A DNA stretch of 64,000 nucleotides from Symbiodinium natans (GCA_905221605.1 CAJNDS010002681.1:230246-294245), one strand, 5' to 3'; numbered from the stretch's first letter, positions 9,765 through 19,639 are shown. The notes: generated from the sequence alone by a model not told the origin. A program made the numbers and translations.

Positions 9765-9925
9765 GTACGGAATGAGGGAACTTGGGCCCTATAACCATCC
9801 CTTATCCCTTAAAGGGTGTAGAACAGGACTAGGGTTTAGGGTTTAGGGTTTAGGGTTTAGGGTTTGGGGTTTAGGGTTTAGGGTTTATTGGTTTATTGCT
9901 TTCTCCTTCCCTCATTCCATACTAA
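9765..9925. repeat. Family J palindrome split by a TTTAGGG array
   Basis: Left part GGAATGAGGGAA ... GGGCCCTATA ... CCCTTAAAGGG and right part TTCCCTCATTCC match the intact copy at 19482-19552. Here a TTTAGGG array (about 9831-9890) sits between the halves, so the array appears to have entered after the palindrome existed. Confidence 0.7.
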
Positions 9926-9984
9926 GAGAACCAAGGGGGTTGAAATCCCAGCCACGGCTCACGGTGTAAGGGGGCATGGCTCCG

Positions 9985-10134
9985 GATTCGGGTTTAGGGT
10001 TTAAAGGGTTTAGGGTTTAGGTTTAGGGTTTAAGGTTTAGGGTTTAGGGTTTAGGGTCTAGGGTTTAGGGTTTAGGGTTTAGGGTTTAGGGTTTAGGGTT
10101 TAGGGTTTAGGGTTTAGGGTTTAGGGTTTAGGGT
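9985..10134 (+). repeat. TTTAGGG array
   Basis: Clean units with a few one-base slips. Confidence 0.97.
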
Positions 10135-10689
10135 GTGGGGACTAGGGTCCTAAACCCGAAGCCCGGAACCTACTTAAGCCGTAACAACCCTTCAACCCCC
10201 AAACCGTCAATCGCAAGATCTCTGCTTTATGCTTTTGTGAAGTCATGCAAGCCCTGGACAGTTCTTCTCACGATTGCTGCAAGAGGTGGAAGGCTCCTTG
10301 CTACTTTCAGGGAGCAGGGTGTTGAGGGCTTTCGTGGCTTCAGCACGAAACTTAGCCCCCAAACCCTAGACCTAACATACCTCAACCCTACCACCTTCCC
10401 CTCAAACCCAAAAAAAGGCACCTAAACAAACATACTAACGCAGAGTAGCGGAACTGCGAGGCCTTCTCGGCGTGAAACAATCCTAGGAGAGCGCAAAGCG
10501 CAAAATGGCGTTGCACACATGGCTGGAATTGGACAGTCGCTTTGCCCCTTGGTGCCCTACTTATAGGGGCCTGAAGAATCAGAATAGGGTTTTGGGGCTT
10601 CTTATAGTATATTTATTGCGGGGACGCCAAGGGACACCATTAGTGTTTTTCCGACCCCTATATTGTAGCTGCACTGTCTGAAGAGAGCT
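10135..10689. other. Unique DNA plus one family D copy
   Basis: A family D element lies at about 10558-10672 (TATAGGGGCCTGAAGAATC ... CCGACCCCTATATTG). The plus frame 10200-10330 is open without recognised features. Confidence 0.5.
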
Positions 10690-10905
10690 GTACAGTTGAA
10701 CCCCAAACCCTCAACCCTAAACCCAAAAGCCCTAAGCCCTAAGCCCTCAGCCCGCAGCCCTGAACCCTAAACCCTATACCCGAAACCCTAAACTCTAAAC
10801 CCTAAACCCAAAGAAGCCCTAAGCCCTAAGCCCTAAGCCCTAAGCCCTAAACCCTAACTCCTAAACCCTAAACCCTAAGTCCTAAATCCGAAATCCTAAA
10901 CCCAA
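10690..10905 (-). repeat. CCCTAAA/CCCTAAG array
   Basis: Mixed CCCTAAG and CCCTAAA units, left of a well-supported exon. Confidence 0.93.
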
Positions 10906-10926
10906 CACAAGGGGAGGGGCCCGCAC

Positions 10927-10986
10927 CGCCGCAAGTCGCTCTGCAGCCTTCTCAGCGGCCTTGCGCTGGCGGAAGGCGTCCAGCTC
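10927..10986 (-). CDS. Internal exon, Ala/Glu/Arg helix
   Basis: Minus strand. The acceptor is made by the telomere repeat itself: CCCTAAACCCTACAG|GAG. The donor is GCG|GTGCGG. The 60 nt are exactly 20 codons, phase 0, starting ELDAFRQRKAAEKAAE, a textbook charged helix likely to form a coiled coil. The exon at 24362 has the same length and phase. CCCTAAA and TTTAGGG arrays flank it. Parent protein unknown. Confidence 0.57.
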
Positions 10987-10989
10987 CTG

Positions 10990-11150
10990 TAGGGTTTAGG
11001 GTTTAGGGTTCAGGGTTTAGGGTTTAGGGTTTAGGGTTTAGGGTTCAGGGTTTAGGGTTTAGGGTTTAGGGTTAAGGGTTTAGGGTCTAGGGTCTAGGGT
11101 CCACGGTCAAGGGTTTAGGGTATAGGGTATAGGGTCTAGAGTTTAGGGTT
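10990..11150 (+). repeat. TTTAGGG array
   Basis: TTTAGGG with TTCAGGG and TCTAGGG variants, beginning at the acceptor of the exon at 10927. Confidence 0.95.
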
Positions 11151-11514
11151 TACTGGGGCCTACAGGGAAACCCAAAGCGCCTACTCTGGGTCCAAACCTT
11201 AGTTGTCCAGCAGTCTAGAAAACTAAAGGTTAACCTTGGGGATTATATGGGGTTTAGGGTTTAGGGTTTCGGGTTTCGGGTTTAAGGTTACCTCGAAAAG
11301 GTTAAATCGCCTAGAAAACTAAAGGTCAACCTTGGGGACTATGTAGGGATTATGATACCCCAAAATGGTCAAAGGTTATCTACTCCCTCAAGCCCCAAAC
11401 CGTGAGTCACGAACCCAGTAAGCCCTGAACACGCACTCCAGAACCTGAAAAGCGCTGTCCCCGTAGAAGTACCTACTACAACAGGGCTCCTTTGGAAACA
11501 GGTACCCCCCTGCA
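11151..11514. other. Repeat fragments, no gene
   Basis: Two diverged copies of a CTAGAAAACTAAAGGT(T/C)AACCTTGGGGA segment (near 11217 and 11312) flank a small TTTAGGG patch at 11250-11285. They form a direct repeat around telomeric units. Confidence 0.5.
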
Positions 11515-11706
11515 CCCTCAACCCTCAACCCTCAACCCGCAACCCCTCAACCCTCAACCCGCAACCCTAAACCCTAAACCCTAAACCCTAAACCCTCAAC
11601 CCTCAACCCTCAACCCTCAACCCTATACCCTAAACCCTAAACCCTAAACCCTAAACCCCAAACCCTAAACCCTAAACCCTAACCCTAACCTCTAACCCTA
11701 AACCCT
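11515..11706 (-). repeat. CCCTCAA/CCCTAAA array
   Basis: Alternating blocks of CCCTCAA and CCCTAAA, then a C-rich tract at 11706-11730. Confidence 0.95.
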
Positions 11707-11721
11707 CCCCTCCCCCCGCCC

Positions 11722-11811
11722 CCCCCCCCCAAGGGCTCCTCCTTCTGAGCTGTTCTCTGTAACTGCTGCGCCTTCGAAGCTTCGACCTCCCACCATGCAA
11801 CCCATTGTAGG
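11722..11811 (-). CDS. Exon-like island, Gln/Glu/Lys-rich helix
   Basis: The minus strand reads WWEVEASKAQQLQRTAQKEE, coiled-coil-like. Cassette layout is complete (CCCTAAA left, TTTAGGG right). The exact acceptor is unclear. Product unknown. Confidence 0.42.
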
Positions 11812-11814
11812 TGA

Positions 11815-12240
11815 GGGTTAGGGTTTAGGGGTCAGGGTTTAGGGTTTGGGGTTTGGGTTAGGGTTAGGGTTTAGGGTTAGGGCTTAAGGCTTAGGGGCTT
11901 AGGGCTTTAGGGTTAGGGTTTAGGGGTTTAGGGTTTAGGGGTTTAGGGTTTAGGGTTTAGGTTTAGGGTTAGGGGTAGGGTTTAGGGTTTAGGGTTTAGG
12001 GTAGGGTTAGGGTGTAGGGTGTTAGGGTGTTAGGGTTTAGGGTTAGGGTTTAGGGTTAGGGTTTAGGGTTGGGTTTAGGGGTTTTAGGGTTTAGGGTTTA
12101 GGGTTAGGGGGTTTAGGGTTTAGGGTTTAGGGTTAGGGTTTAGGGTTTAGGGTTAGGGTTTAGGGTTTAGGGTTAGGGTTTAGGGTTTAGGGTTTAGGTT
12201 TAGGGTTTTTAGGGTTTAGGGTTAGGGTTTAGGGGGTTTG
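11815..12240 (+). repeat. TTTAGGG array with many length slips
   Basis: Over 400 bp of TTTAGGG mixed with TTAGGG, TTTAGGGG and TGTAGGG. A run of about 18 G follows near 12257. Confidence 0.97.
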
Positions 12241-12719
12241 AAGGTCATTATAGGTGGGGGGGGGGGGGGGGGGATGAGGGTGAGGTGGGGCGGGGGGCGG
12301 CGGGGGGGGAGGGAAGTTGTTGAGAGGGTTTTGGTTTTTTGTTGAGAGTTGAGGGGCCATGGTTTCGGCTGTAGACAAGGTGACGAGGGGGTTTAAGGGT
12401 TTGAAACGAGTGGGCCGGCTAGAAGTATATGTGCCTTGAGGACTTCTTTAGGTGTTTCAACATAGGGCTTAAGGGTTTAGGTTTGAGATGGCTTTAGGGT
12501 TTAGGGCTTAGGGTTTAGGGCTTAGGGGTTGCGGAAGCACGGGACAAGACAAACGGTACTGTAGAGCACAACAGCTTCGTGAAACTCTCGCCTCTAGGCT
12601 CTGAAGCCCCCACGTTCGTGTAGCAGTCTTTGCAATCCAGCTGTCTTCTGCGATCAAACTACGTAGAGATTCAAAGCGATTTCCGATGAAAAATGCAATG
12701 TGCAAAGTCCTTCTGGACT
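12241..12719. other. G-rich tract then unique DNA
   Basis: 12250-12320 is G-rich. 12508-12777 is open on the minus strand (fragment FESLRSLIAEDSWIAKTATR), but its 5' part overlaps a decayed unit of the tandem repeat that follows, so I do not call a gene. Confidence 0.35.
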
Positions 12720-14112
12720 TGGAACAAGGGACCCGAAGGGTAGAGCTTCTTGGGATGTGTGGATTGTTGACTCTCAAAGTTGAACTAGGCTAGATTCTTT
12801 GATAGGCCCCTTGCATCGAAGCGCAGTGACCGTGAAACGTTTGTCAAAGACCACTCCGATTTCTTGAAGGTTTGGGGTTCGAACCTCGCTACGACAGAGT
12901 CGTCAGCTGCCTGTTCTTCTCTGACCTCCGACTCTCCGACCAAACTAGAGCAGCATCTGGCGTGCCAGATTCTAAGCTAGACCGTGGAATCCCGGCTCAC
13001 ATTGGAGCATTGTCTTGTCTGCCACGTCCGTTAAGGGCGAAGGGTTTTTGAGATTGCAAGGAGGTAAACATGCAAGACGAGAGCTCTCCTTGTCTGCTCA
13101 TCAGTTGCCGCAGGAGCCCTTCACCCTTAATCAGTGGAGTGGAACCTCTGGACATGAACCAAGGATGAACCAAGGGCCCGAAAGGACTTGATGTGCGGAT
13201 TGCTGAAATCTCCCGGCCTAAACATCAATGATTCACTAATCCCCAAACTTGCACTAGATTCTTTGATAGGCCCCTTGCATCGAAGCGCAGTGACCGTGAA
13301 ACGTTTGTCAAAGACCACTCCGATTTCTTGAAGGTTTGGGGTTCGAACCTCGCTACGACAGAGTCGTCAGCTGCCTGTTCTTCTCTGACCTCCGACTCTC
13401 CGACCAAACTAGAGCAGCATCTGGCGTGCCAGATTCTAAGCTAGACCGTGGAATCCCGGCTCACATTGGAGCATTGTCTTGTCTGCCACGTCCGTTAAGG
13501 GCGAAGGGTTTGAAATTGCAAGGAGGTAAACATGCAAGACGAGAGCTCTCTTTGTTTGCTCATCAGTTGCCGCAGGAGCCCTTCACCCTTAATCAGTGGA
13601 GTGGAACCTCTGGACATGAACCAAGGATGAACCAAGGGCCCGAAAGGTAGGACTTGATGTGCGGATTGCTGAAATCTCCCGGCCTAAACATCAATGATTC
13701 ACTAATCCCCAAACTTGCACTAGATTCTTTGATAGGCCCCTTGCAGCGAAGCGCAGTGACCGTGAAACCTTTGTCAAAGACCACTCCGATTTCTTGAAGG
13801 TTTGGGGTTCCAACCTCGCTACGACAGAGTCGTCAGCTGCCTGTTCTTCTCTGACCTCCGACTCTCCGACCAAACTAGAGCAGCATCTGGCGTGCCAGAG
13901 CTGGCAGATTCTAAGCTAGACCGTGGAATCCCGGCTCACATTGGAGCATTGTCTTGTCTGCCACGTTCGTTAAGGGCGAAGGGGCCTCAAAGGGCTTTTG
14001 AGATTGCAAGGAGGTAAACATGCAAGACCAGAGCTCTCTTTATTTGCTCATCACCTTAATCAGTGGAGTGGAACCTCTGGACATGAACCAAGGGCCCCGA
14101 AAGGTAGGACTT
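12720..14112. repeat. Tandem repeat, three units of about 464-466 bp
   Basis: Unit starts (TAGATTCTTTGATAGGCCCC) fall at 12791, 13255 and 13721, so the periods are 464 and 466 bp. The first two units are very alike. The third carries an 8-bp insertion (AGCTGGCA) and a deletion before its end near 14112. A decayed tail of a fourth unit lies at about 12720-12775. Each unit has GGTTCGAACC, which looks like a tRNA T-arm but is only a palindrome. Frames within it drift, so it is probably non-coding. Confidence 0.9.
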
Positions 14113-14585
14113 GGCGCTGAGACGCGCAGCTTGTGGCGGTTTTGGAACCTCGATACCGTTTGAGTGTATCGGGGTTCGGTCAAAGTAGTGCTGCGCGCAG
14201 ACATATGCAAACTGTCTCGACAAAGAAAGAAATATGGTCCATGTAAACCAGCTCTCATCCCGACTGTTCAACGTTCTCTTCCTGACGTCTGCATGAGCCT
14301 CTGACGATTCTGCTGCTTGAGATCATCGCAACCTAACACGACATAACGATAGCCGACTCGCACGAAGAATCCGAAGTGCAGCCGTCAGGGCTGACCTCAA
14401 TGGACCCTGAGCCCTAAGCCCTACTGCTACAAACATCGTAGAAACATCTATCTTCTCACAAACCGCCAACTGGGACGGACAGGTCCACCGGGTCCATCTA
14501 TGTGCTAAACGCAAATTTCAACAAGCAAACATGGGAGCTTCGCAGTGAAACCTCGGCCCGCAGGCTAAGAGGAATGCCTCACGTC

Positions 14586-14967
14586 TCATCCCTCGTCCGA
14601 CTCATCCTCTGACACATCCACATCCTCGCCTTGAACCATGAAGGCTCGGTTCGCGAGAGCCGCTGCTTCTACACTCCATTGCGTCGACTGCCAGGCTCCG
14701 TAGACGAAGGCGGAGACTGCCGCGCCAGCTGTGCACGTGACATGTGCTGCCATGCCCAAGGGGCTTGACATGTCGTGGGCTAAGATGGCGCCTAAACCGG
14801 TCAGGACTACGGGTGGCCACATCGGACCACAAGGGATCTCAGACATCTGGTGCTTGCTGTTCATCATCTGGAGCAAGATGCGGTCCACACGAAAGAGCTC
14901 CACCATCTCCTTCGTCGCGTCCACGAGCTCGGCTTCACTGCTGCATTGCACGAACGGGCCCTCTTGC
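14586..14967 (-). CDS. Terminal exon, membrane-like C-terminus
   Basis: The minus-strand frame is continuous with the exon at 15068 once a 100-nt telomeric intron is removed. It encodes QEGPFVQCSSEAELVDATKE, then a moderately hydrophobic Gly/Ala-rich segment (WPPVVLTGLGAILAHD and VTCTAGAAVSAFVYGAW) that could be one or two membrane helices, then an acidic tail DVDVSEDESDEG and a stop at 14586-14588. Likely the last exon of a minus-strand gene. Family not recognised. The TBC-like exon upstream at 17064 could belong to the same gene, but that is inference. Confidence 0.7.
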
Positions 14968-15067
14968 CTTGCCATGCTGAGCCTAAACCCTAGACCCTAG
15001 ACCCTAAACCCTAAACCCTAAACCCAAAACCCTAAACCCTAAACCCTCAACCGAATGGCCCTCTTGC
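14968..15067 (-). repeat. 100-nt telomeric intron with flanking duplication
   Basis: On the minus strand it begins AAG|GCAAGAGGG and ends GGCAAG|GCAAG. Its body is about nine TTTAGGG/TCTAGGG units. A sequence around the start codon-like ATGGCAAGGCAAGAGGGCC is present at both edges (plus strand 14951-14982 and 15052-15082, 20 bp identical). Removing exactly 100 bp restores one copy and one open frame. This matches how introner insertions create introns: the duplicated target supplies donor (GC type) and acceptor. Confidence 0.8.
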
Positions 15068-15167
15068 CTTGCCATGATGAGCAACACCAGTCGGCGAAGC
15101 TGGGCTCGGGGATCTCCGGGGTCGTACTCCCCAGCTGGAAGCAAGAAATTGTGCAGAAGCCGAACCT
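15068..15167 (-). CDS. Internal exon before the telomeric intron
   Basis: Minus strand after acceptor CCCGTAG, where CCCGTA is a mutated telomere unit. Reads VRLLHNFLLPAGEYDPGDPR and continues to RRLVLLIMA, with a GC donor AAG|GCAAGA. The 100 nt end in phase 2, and the 14967 exon resumes in frame. In frame with 14586-14967 it forms one product of unknown family. Confidence 0.68.
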
Positions 15168-15175
15168 CTACGGGT

Positions 15176-15459
15176 TTAGGGTTTAGAGTTTAAGGTTTAG
15201 GGTTTAGGGTTAGGGTTAGGGTTAAGGGTTAAGGGTTAAGGGTTAAGGGTTAAGGGTTAAGGGTTAAGGGTTAAGGGTTAAGGGTTAAGGGTTAAGGGTT
15301 AAGGGTTAAGGGTTAAGGGTTAAGGGTTAAGGGTTAAGGGTTAAGGGTTAAGGGTTAAGGGTAAGGGTTAAGGGTTAAGGGTAAGGGTTTAAGGGTTAGG
15401 GTTAAGGGTTAAGGGTTAAGGGTTAAGGGTTAGGGGGGGGGGTTAAGGGTTAAGGGTTA
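15176..15459 (+). repeat. Homogenised TTAAGGG array
   Basis: After a few TTTAGGG units the block becomes almost pure TTAAGGG for over 200 bp. The variant is rare elsewhere in the window, so it spread locally. Confidence 0.97.
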
Positions 15460-15461
15460 TC

Positions 15462-15612
15462 CGCCGACCCTGGCGGTGTTTTGGATGGGTTTGAGGAGGC
15501 GAAAAAACTCCCTCTTTCCCCCCTTACCCCCCCAAACGGGGGGGGGGGGGGGGGGCGGTGCAACTTTTTTGCGTAGAGGCCACACAGCGTAAACAGGCGG
15601 TTCAGCACAGGG
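15462..15612 (+). repeat. Dispersed element F, copy 1
   Basis: Matches 63842-64000: CCGCCGACCCTGGCGG, GTTGGATGGGTTTGAGGAGG, CTCCCTCTTTCC, a C-run/G-run pair and ACAGCGTAAACAGGCGGTTCA. Both copies directly follow a telomere-like array. Confidence 0.85.
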
Positions 15613-15624
15613 TAGGGGCGCCTT

Positions 15625-15770
15625 CAGCAACCCCCTCACCCCCACCCACCCCCCACCCCCCCCCCCCAACCCCCCCCCCACCCCCCCCCCCCCCCCCACC
15701 CCCCCCACCCCCACCCACCCTTTTTGGCTTGAGCTTGTCCTGGTGCTACCCCCTACCCCCCCCAAACGTT
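15625..15770. repeat. C-homopolymer-rich tract
   Basis: Runs of C broken by A. Open frames here are only polyproline artefacts. Confidence 0.95.
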
Positions 15771-15879
15771 TCACAGAACTCTGCCGAGCAGGCTGGGATG
15801 ATCTTCGAACCATGCGAGCGGGTTTAGACCTCTCAACTATGCTCCAGCGGGGTCGGCGGCTTGAGCCGGAGGCTCTTAA

Positions 15880-16155
15880 ATTTAGGGTTTAGGGTTTAGG
15901 GTTTAGGGTTTAGGGTTTAGGGTTTAGGGTTTAGGGTTTAGGGTTTAGGGTTTAGGGTTTAGGGTTTAGGGTTTAGGGTTTAGGGTTTAGGGTTTAGGGT
16001 TTAGGGTTTAGGGTTTAGGGTTTAGGGTTTAGGGTTTAGGGTTTAGGGTTTAGGGTTTAGGGTTTAGGGTTTAGGGTTTAGGGTTTAGGGTTGAGGGTTG
16101 AGGGTTGAGGGTCTAGGGTTTAGGGTTTAGGGATTAGGGTTTAGGGTTTAGGGCG
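15880..16155 (+). repeat. Long TTTAGGG array
   Basis: Very regular for about 230 bp, with TTGAGGG units near its end. Confidence 0.98.
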
Positions 16156-16674
16156 TCTCGCCGCGCAGCGGCAGTAAGCACCATGTGTAAATGGCGCCCC
16201 TACACACCCAGAGGGGGTGTGGGGGGGCGGCATGTCACGAAGCACTGCCTTTTAAGGGTTTAGGGCTGGCGGGGGGGGAGGGGGGGGGGGGCTGAGGGGG
16301 GGGGGGGGGGGTGAGGGGGGGGGTCGGCGGGGGTGGGGGGGCGGGGCGGGTGGGGGGGGCAGGAGGAGGGTGGGAGGTTAAAAGGGGGGTGTAAGATGCT
16401 GGACCGAGGGCGGTGGTGAGGGCAGGTCAAGCGGCTTTCAGACCCCAGATTTCAGGATTCGGGGTCATCGGGTTCTGGGTGTTCCCATCAAGGGAGTACC
16501 GGAGGAACTCCTGTGTCCTTGTGGCGAGGGGAGCCCTAGGGGCTCTTTATTCGACCATTCTCCAATGGCTCCACCCATTGTCCATCCAGTAAAGGTGTCC
16601 ATCACTGCCGGGTATCTTCTGGGTCCAGGCACCCTTGTAAAGGGTGGGTACGGCCTAAGCAGGCCGGGTGGGAA
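16156..16674. other. G-rich tract and unique DNA, no gene
   Basis: 16265-16380 is G-homopolymer-rich. The remainder has no frame with motif support. Confidence 0.5.
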
Positions 16675-16793
16675 TTTAGGGTTTAGGGTTTAGGGTTTAG
16701 GGATTAGGGATTAGGGTTTAGGGTTTAGGGTTTAGGGTTTAGGGTTTAGGGTTTAGGGTTTAGGGTTTAGAGTTTAGGGTTTAGGGTGTAGGC
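16675..16793 (+). repeat. TTTAGGG array
   Basis: Clean units, some ATTAGGG. It lies downstream (transcript sense) of the TBC-like exon. Confidence 0.97.
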
Positions 16794-17063
16794 AACACAA
16801 ATAAGAGGATTTTTTCCTCTATGAAATATAAACGAAATGCGACACTTCTCCCAAGGATGCTGTAGGAACGTGATGCTCGAAGGACTTCCGATCCGGGCGG
16901 CAGGTCTGTGTAAGCAACGTCGACAGAAGCGACGAGACCAGAGACAAAAAGAGCTCTTCCTGGTTCATGGTTGGGGGTCGCATTAAAAACGTAACTTTGT
17001 ATTCCTTATTGGGTTTAAGCACCCTCAAAAATGTAAAATGATAACCAACTATGACCGAGCTTC

Positions 17064-17578
17064 CTGGTGGAAGTGAGTGAATGCGCCGGCTAAGTCTGGG
17101 AAATACAGTCGTGCCGCGGCCCAAATCTTCTCCGCATCGCACTGGATTGCTTCCTGCGTGTCCGCACCCTCGAAGTAGTCTTGCAAATGATACTTTCTGT
17201 ACGTGGTTGTCAACGCTTGAAAGGTCACTCGCTCATTCCCGGTCACGGACATGATGTGCGCGGCCAGCAGCGCGAGGTCAGGATGATACCCGACCTCGGG
17301 CTTCCAACAGGCAAAAGCCCGCAAAATGGAAGCGATCTTGATCCGGCCGAAAGAAGGCACCGAGGTGGGGAGTTCGAGCACTTCCACAGCTGGCCTGCCT
17401 CTTTTCTTCGTCAGCATAGGGACGAGGTCAAGGGCACACTCGATCTCGGCAATCACATCGGCGTCCAAGCTCTCCACGGAGTGCATGAGGAAGTGGGAGT
17501 ATTTCAGGTCCGTGGGCACGCTAAACTCCTGCAACCACCGCGCGCTGTGGTCCTGGCAGGCAGGTGCTCTGAGCCATC
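17064..17578 (-). CDS. TBC (Rab-GAP-like) domain exon, fingers missing
   Basis: Minus strand, possible acceptor AACCCAG|GATGG and a GA-type donor CACCAG|GAAGCT. The 515 nt hold about 171 codons. Early on, LKYSHFLMHSVESLDADVIA precedes the position of the TBC IxxDxxR motif, which here is IECALDL. The core then reads SILRAFACWKPEVGY, LALLAAHIMSV, and YFPDLAGAFTHFH. These match the TBC pattern (aya..nPevGYcQgm..laa ... fp.la.h). The Gln of the YxQ motif is replaced (GYHPDL) and the finger Arg is absent. Known TBC proteins stimulate Rab GTP hydrolysis; this one is probably catalytically dead. The family call rests on pattern memory. Confidence 0.62.
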
Positions 17579-17749
17579 CTGGGTTGACCTGCTGGCCGCG
17601 GGTCTGCATCGAGAATCGTGCTGGGGCACGTCGCCACGCCCTCAACGAACGACAAGAACACAGCAATAGAGCCCAAAACTCGTCGGGCTTCGTTCAGTGA
17701 CAAAAAAAAACCTGTCCAAGAATGTATCTATGACTCCATATACATACGT

Positions 17750-17815
17750 ATGTGTATATATATATATTACATATATATATATATATATGTATATGTATAT
17801 GTACAAGTATGTACT
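17750..17815. repeat. AT microsatellite (TATA/TATG)
   Basis: TA dinucleotides with ATATGT interruptions. Frames through it are artefacts. Confidence 0.95.
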
Positions 17816-18053
17816 ACCCCCGCTCCCGCCACCAGGATGTTCGTTTGTCAGATGTGCAAGTGGCAGGAGCGAGTCTTTCGACAGCAGCGAGTAGAGTTGC
17901 TTTGGAACGGGACGATATGAGCTGCCCCGACGGCATGTCCTTTTGGCGCACCCATAGCAACATGCAACAACTGGTAAACACTAAGCCCTAAGCCCTAAAC
18001 TCTAAGCCCTAAACTCTAAGCCCTAAACCCTAACCCTTAACCCCTAAACGCGC

Positions 18054-18125
18054 CTTGCTGCGCTGCTCCGCAGCCAAGCGCTCGGCTGCGGCGGTGCGCT
18101 TGGCCTCCCGCTCTCGTCGCCAGGC
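18054..18125 (-). CDS. Internal exon, Arg/Ala/Glu helix
   Basis: Minus strand, acceptor GCCGCAG|GCC, GC donor AAG|GCGCGT that runs straight into TTTAGGGG. The 72 nt are 24 codons, phase 0, starting AWRREREAKRTAAAERLAAE. Donor wording is shared with exons at 49121 and 50259. Likely coiled coil; parent protein unknown. Confidence 0.57.
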
Positions 18126-18179
18126 CTGCGGCCATGGAGCGTACTTGGAGATTTCATGGGTAGTTATCAGTTGGGTTGA

Positions 18180-19331
18180 GGGTTTAGGGTTCAGGGTTTA
18201 ATTAGGGTTTAGGGTTCAGGGATTAGGGTTCAGCTAGAAGTATGGTAACGAAACGTATAACGCTGTCTACGGCACTGACTTAGAAACTCAGAATTGCCCA
18301 TGAAACTCCGTTTCGGGTTCCGTGCCTGGGGTTTAGGGTTCTGAATAGGGCTTCGGGTTTCTTAGTGCTTGGGGTTCAGGGGTGTTCCTTCCCTAGGCCA
18401 TCCGATAACTTGCAAAATTGAGGTTTTTAGGGCTTAAGGGCCTAAGCCATGAGCGATCACACACGAACATCTTTTAGACTGCTGTGTAGGGGTTGATGCT
18501 GGGGATTGCAAGGCTCATCAGATATAAATACCTGATGTGATAGAACTCCTTACAAACTGGACACCAAAACGGACTCTATTGTAAAACAACCCTCCCATCT
18601 GGCACGTCAACAGCTGGCATCTTCTTAGGAATTCAAGGAATGAGGCTTCAGGGTTTAGAATAAAGAAGTCTGCCACCCTTTGATTCCTCAACTAAGGGAC
18701 ATTAGGCTCTCTGGATGTTTTCGATGAGGCGGTGGGTGCCTGGATGTTTTTGAAAAACTAATTCCAGTTTACCTTTTAAGTTATGTCATTTATTTATCTA
18801 TTTACTTCTGTTTCTTTAGTTTTTTGTGCTTAAAGGGTATATGTAGGGCCCTCATTCCCTGAATCCTAGTACAGCTTCAGAGCGCCCACAGGGTTGAGTA
18901 CTTCCGCCCATTCCGGCCTCCACTTGCCTCTTGCGCTCCTGAAGGCCAACCCTAAACCCTGAACCCTAAACCCTAAACCCTAAACCCAGGCTGTGACACC
19001 GGATTCGGGTTTGGGAGCTGGGGTTTAGGGTTTGGGTTCAGGCAGAGGGTTTGGAAACCCCAATCTGCACTCTGTTCTTCGGTTCTAGCGGGGAGCCTTT
19101 GGGTCAGCCTTGGTCAGAATTCCTTGCTGTGAGCTCCCCTAAACCACGAAAGCGAAACTCCAAAAGCTCAAACCCTTACCTAACCCCAAGGCCGAACCTT
19201 AAACTAACCTTGAGCGCTAAGACCCTAAACCCTAAACCCTAAACCCAAAACCCTTGTACGAGATCGCTGCAGGCGTGTCAACCATTAACACTGGGTTTAG
19301 GGTTCAGGGTTTAGAATTTAGTTTAGGGACT
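18180..19331. other. Mostly unique DNA with small telomeric patches
   Basis: Small TTTAGGG or CCCTAAA patches at 18180-18230, 18950-18990 and 19215-19250. An island at 19252-19296 between CCCTAAA and TTTAGGG reads VLMVDTPAAISYK on the minus strand and could be a short exon. 18240-18940 is AT-richer with no supported gene. Confidence 0.45.
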
Positions 19332-19446
19332 ACTTGGAGGTTCATGGGCAGTTATGAGTAGGGCTACAATTACGGTAACCATACTTATAAACCGATCTAG
19401 GGCTCTTGTAACCCTACTTTTTTAACTACCCATGAACTTGCAAGTA
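19332..19446. repeat. Palindromic element, family A
   Basis: ACTTGGAGGTTCATGGGCAG on the left; CTACCCATGAACTTGCAAGT on the right. A short, complete copy. Confidence 0.9.
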
Positions 19447-19481
19447 TAAGTAGGGTTTAGGCCCCTGGTTCTTATTAGCGA

Positions 19482-19552
19482 ATGAGGGAATGAGGGCCCT
19501 ACATATACCCTTTAAGGGATTGCATTCCCTCATTCCCTACTAAGAGCGCTTC
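19482..19552. repeat. Palindromic element, family J, intact
   Basis: GAATGAGGGAATGAGGGCCC on the left mirrors ATTCCCTCATTCC on the right, with CCCTTTAAGGG inside. Reference for the split copy at 9765. Confidence 0.7.
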
Positions 19553-19601
19553 GTCACGCTCATCACACAAGCTCCCTCCTAAACCCGAAACTCAAGGGGG
19601 A

Positions 19602-19602
19602 G

Positions 19603-19633
<31 letters not shown>
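19602..19633 (+). repeat. G homopolymer run
   Basis: About 30 consecutive G, broken by at most one base. Confidence 0.97.
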
Positions 19634-19639
19634 CTGAAG

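Noticed and set aside
13336-13370. tRNA gene suggested by GGTTCGAACC in each 464-bp unit
   Set aside because: The flanking bases do not form a T-stem with the right loop, no A-box or acceptor stem pairs with it, and the 10-mer is simply a palindrome.
15457-15827. Gly- or Pro-rich proteins over the C-homopolymer tract
   Set aside because: Frames arise from homopolymer C/G runs.
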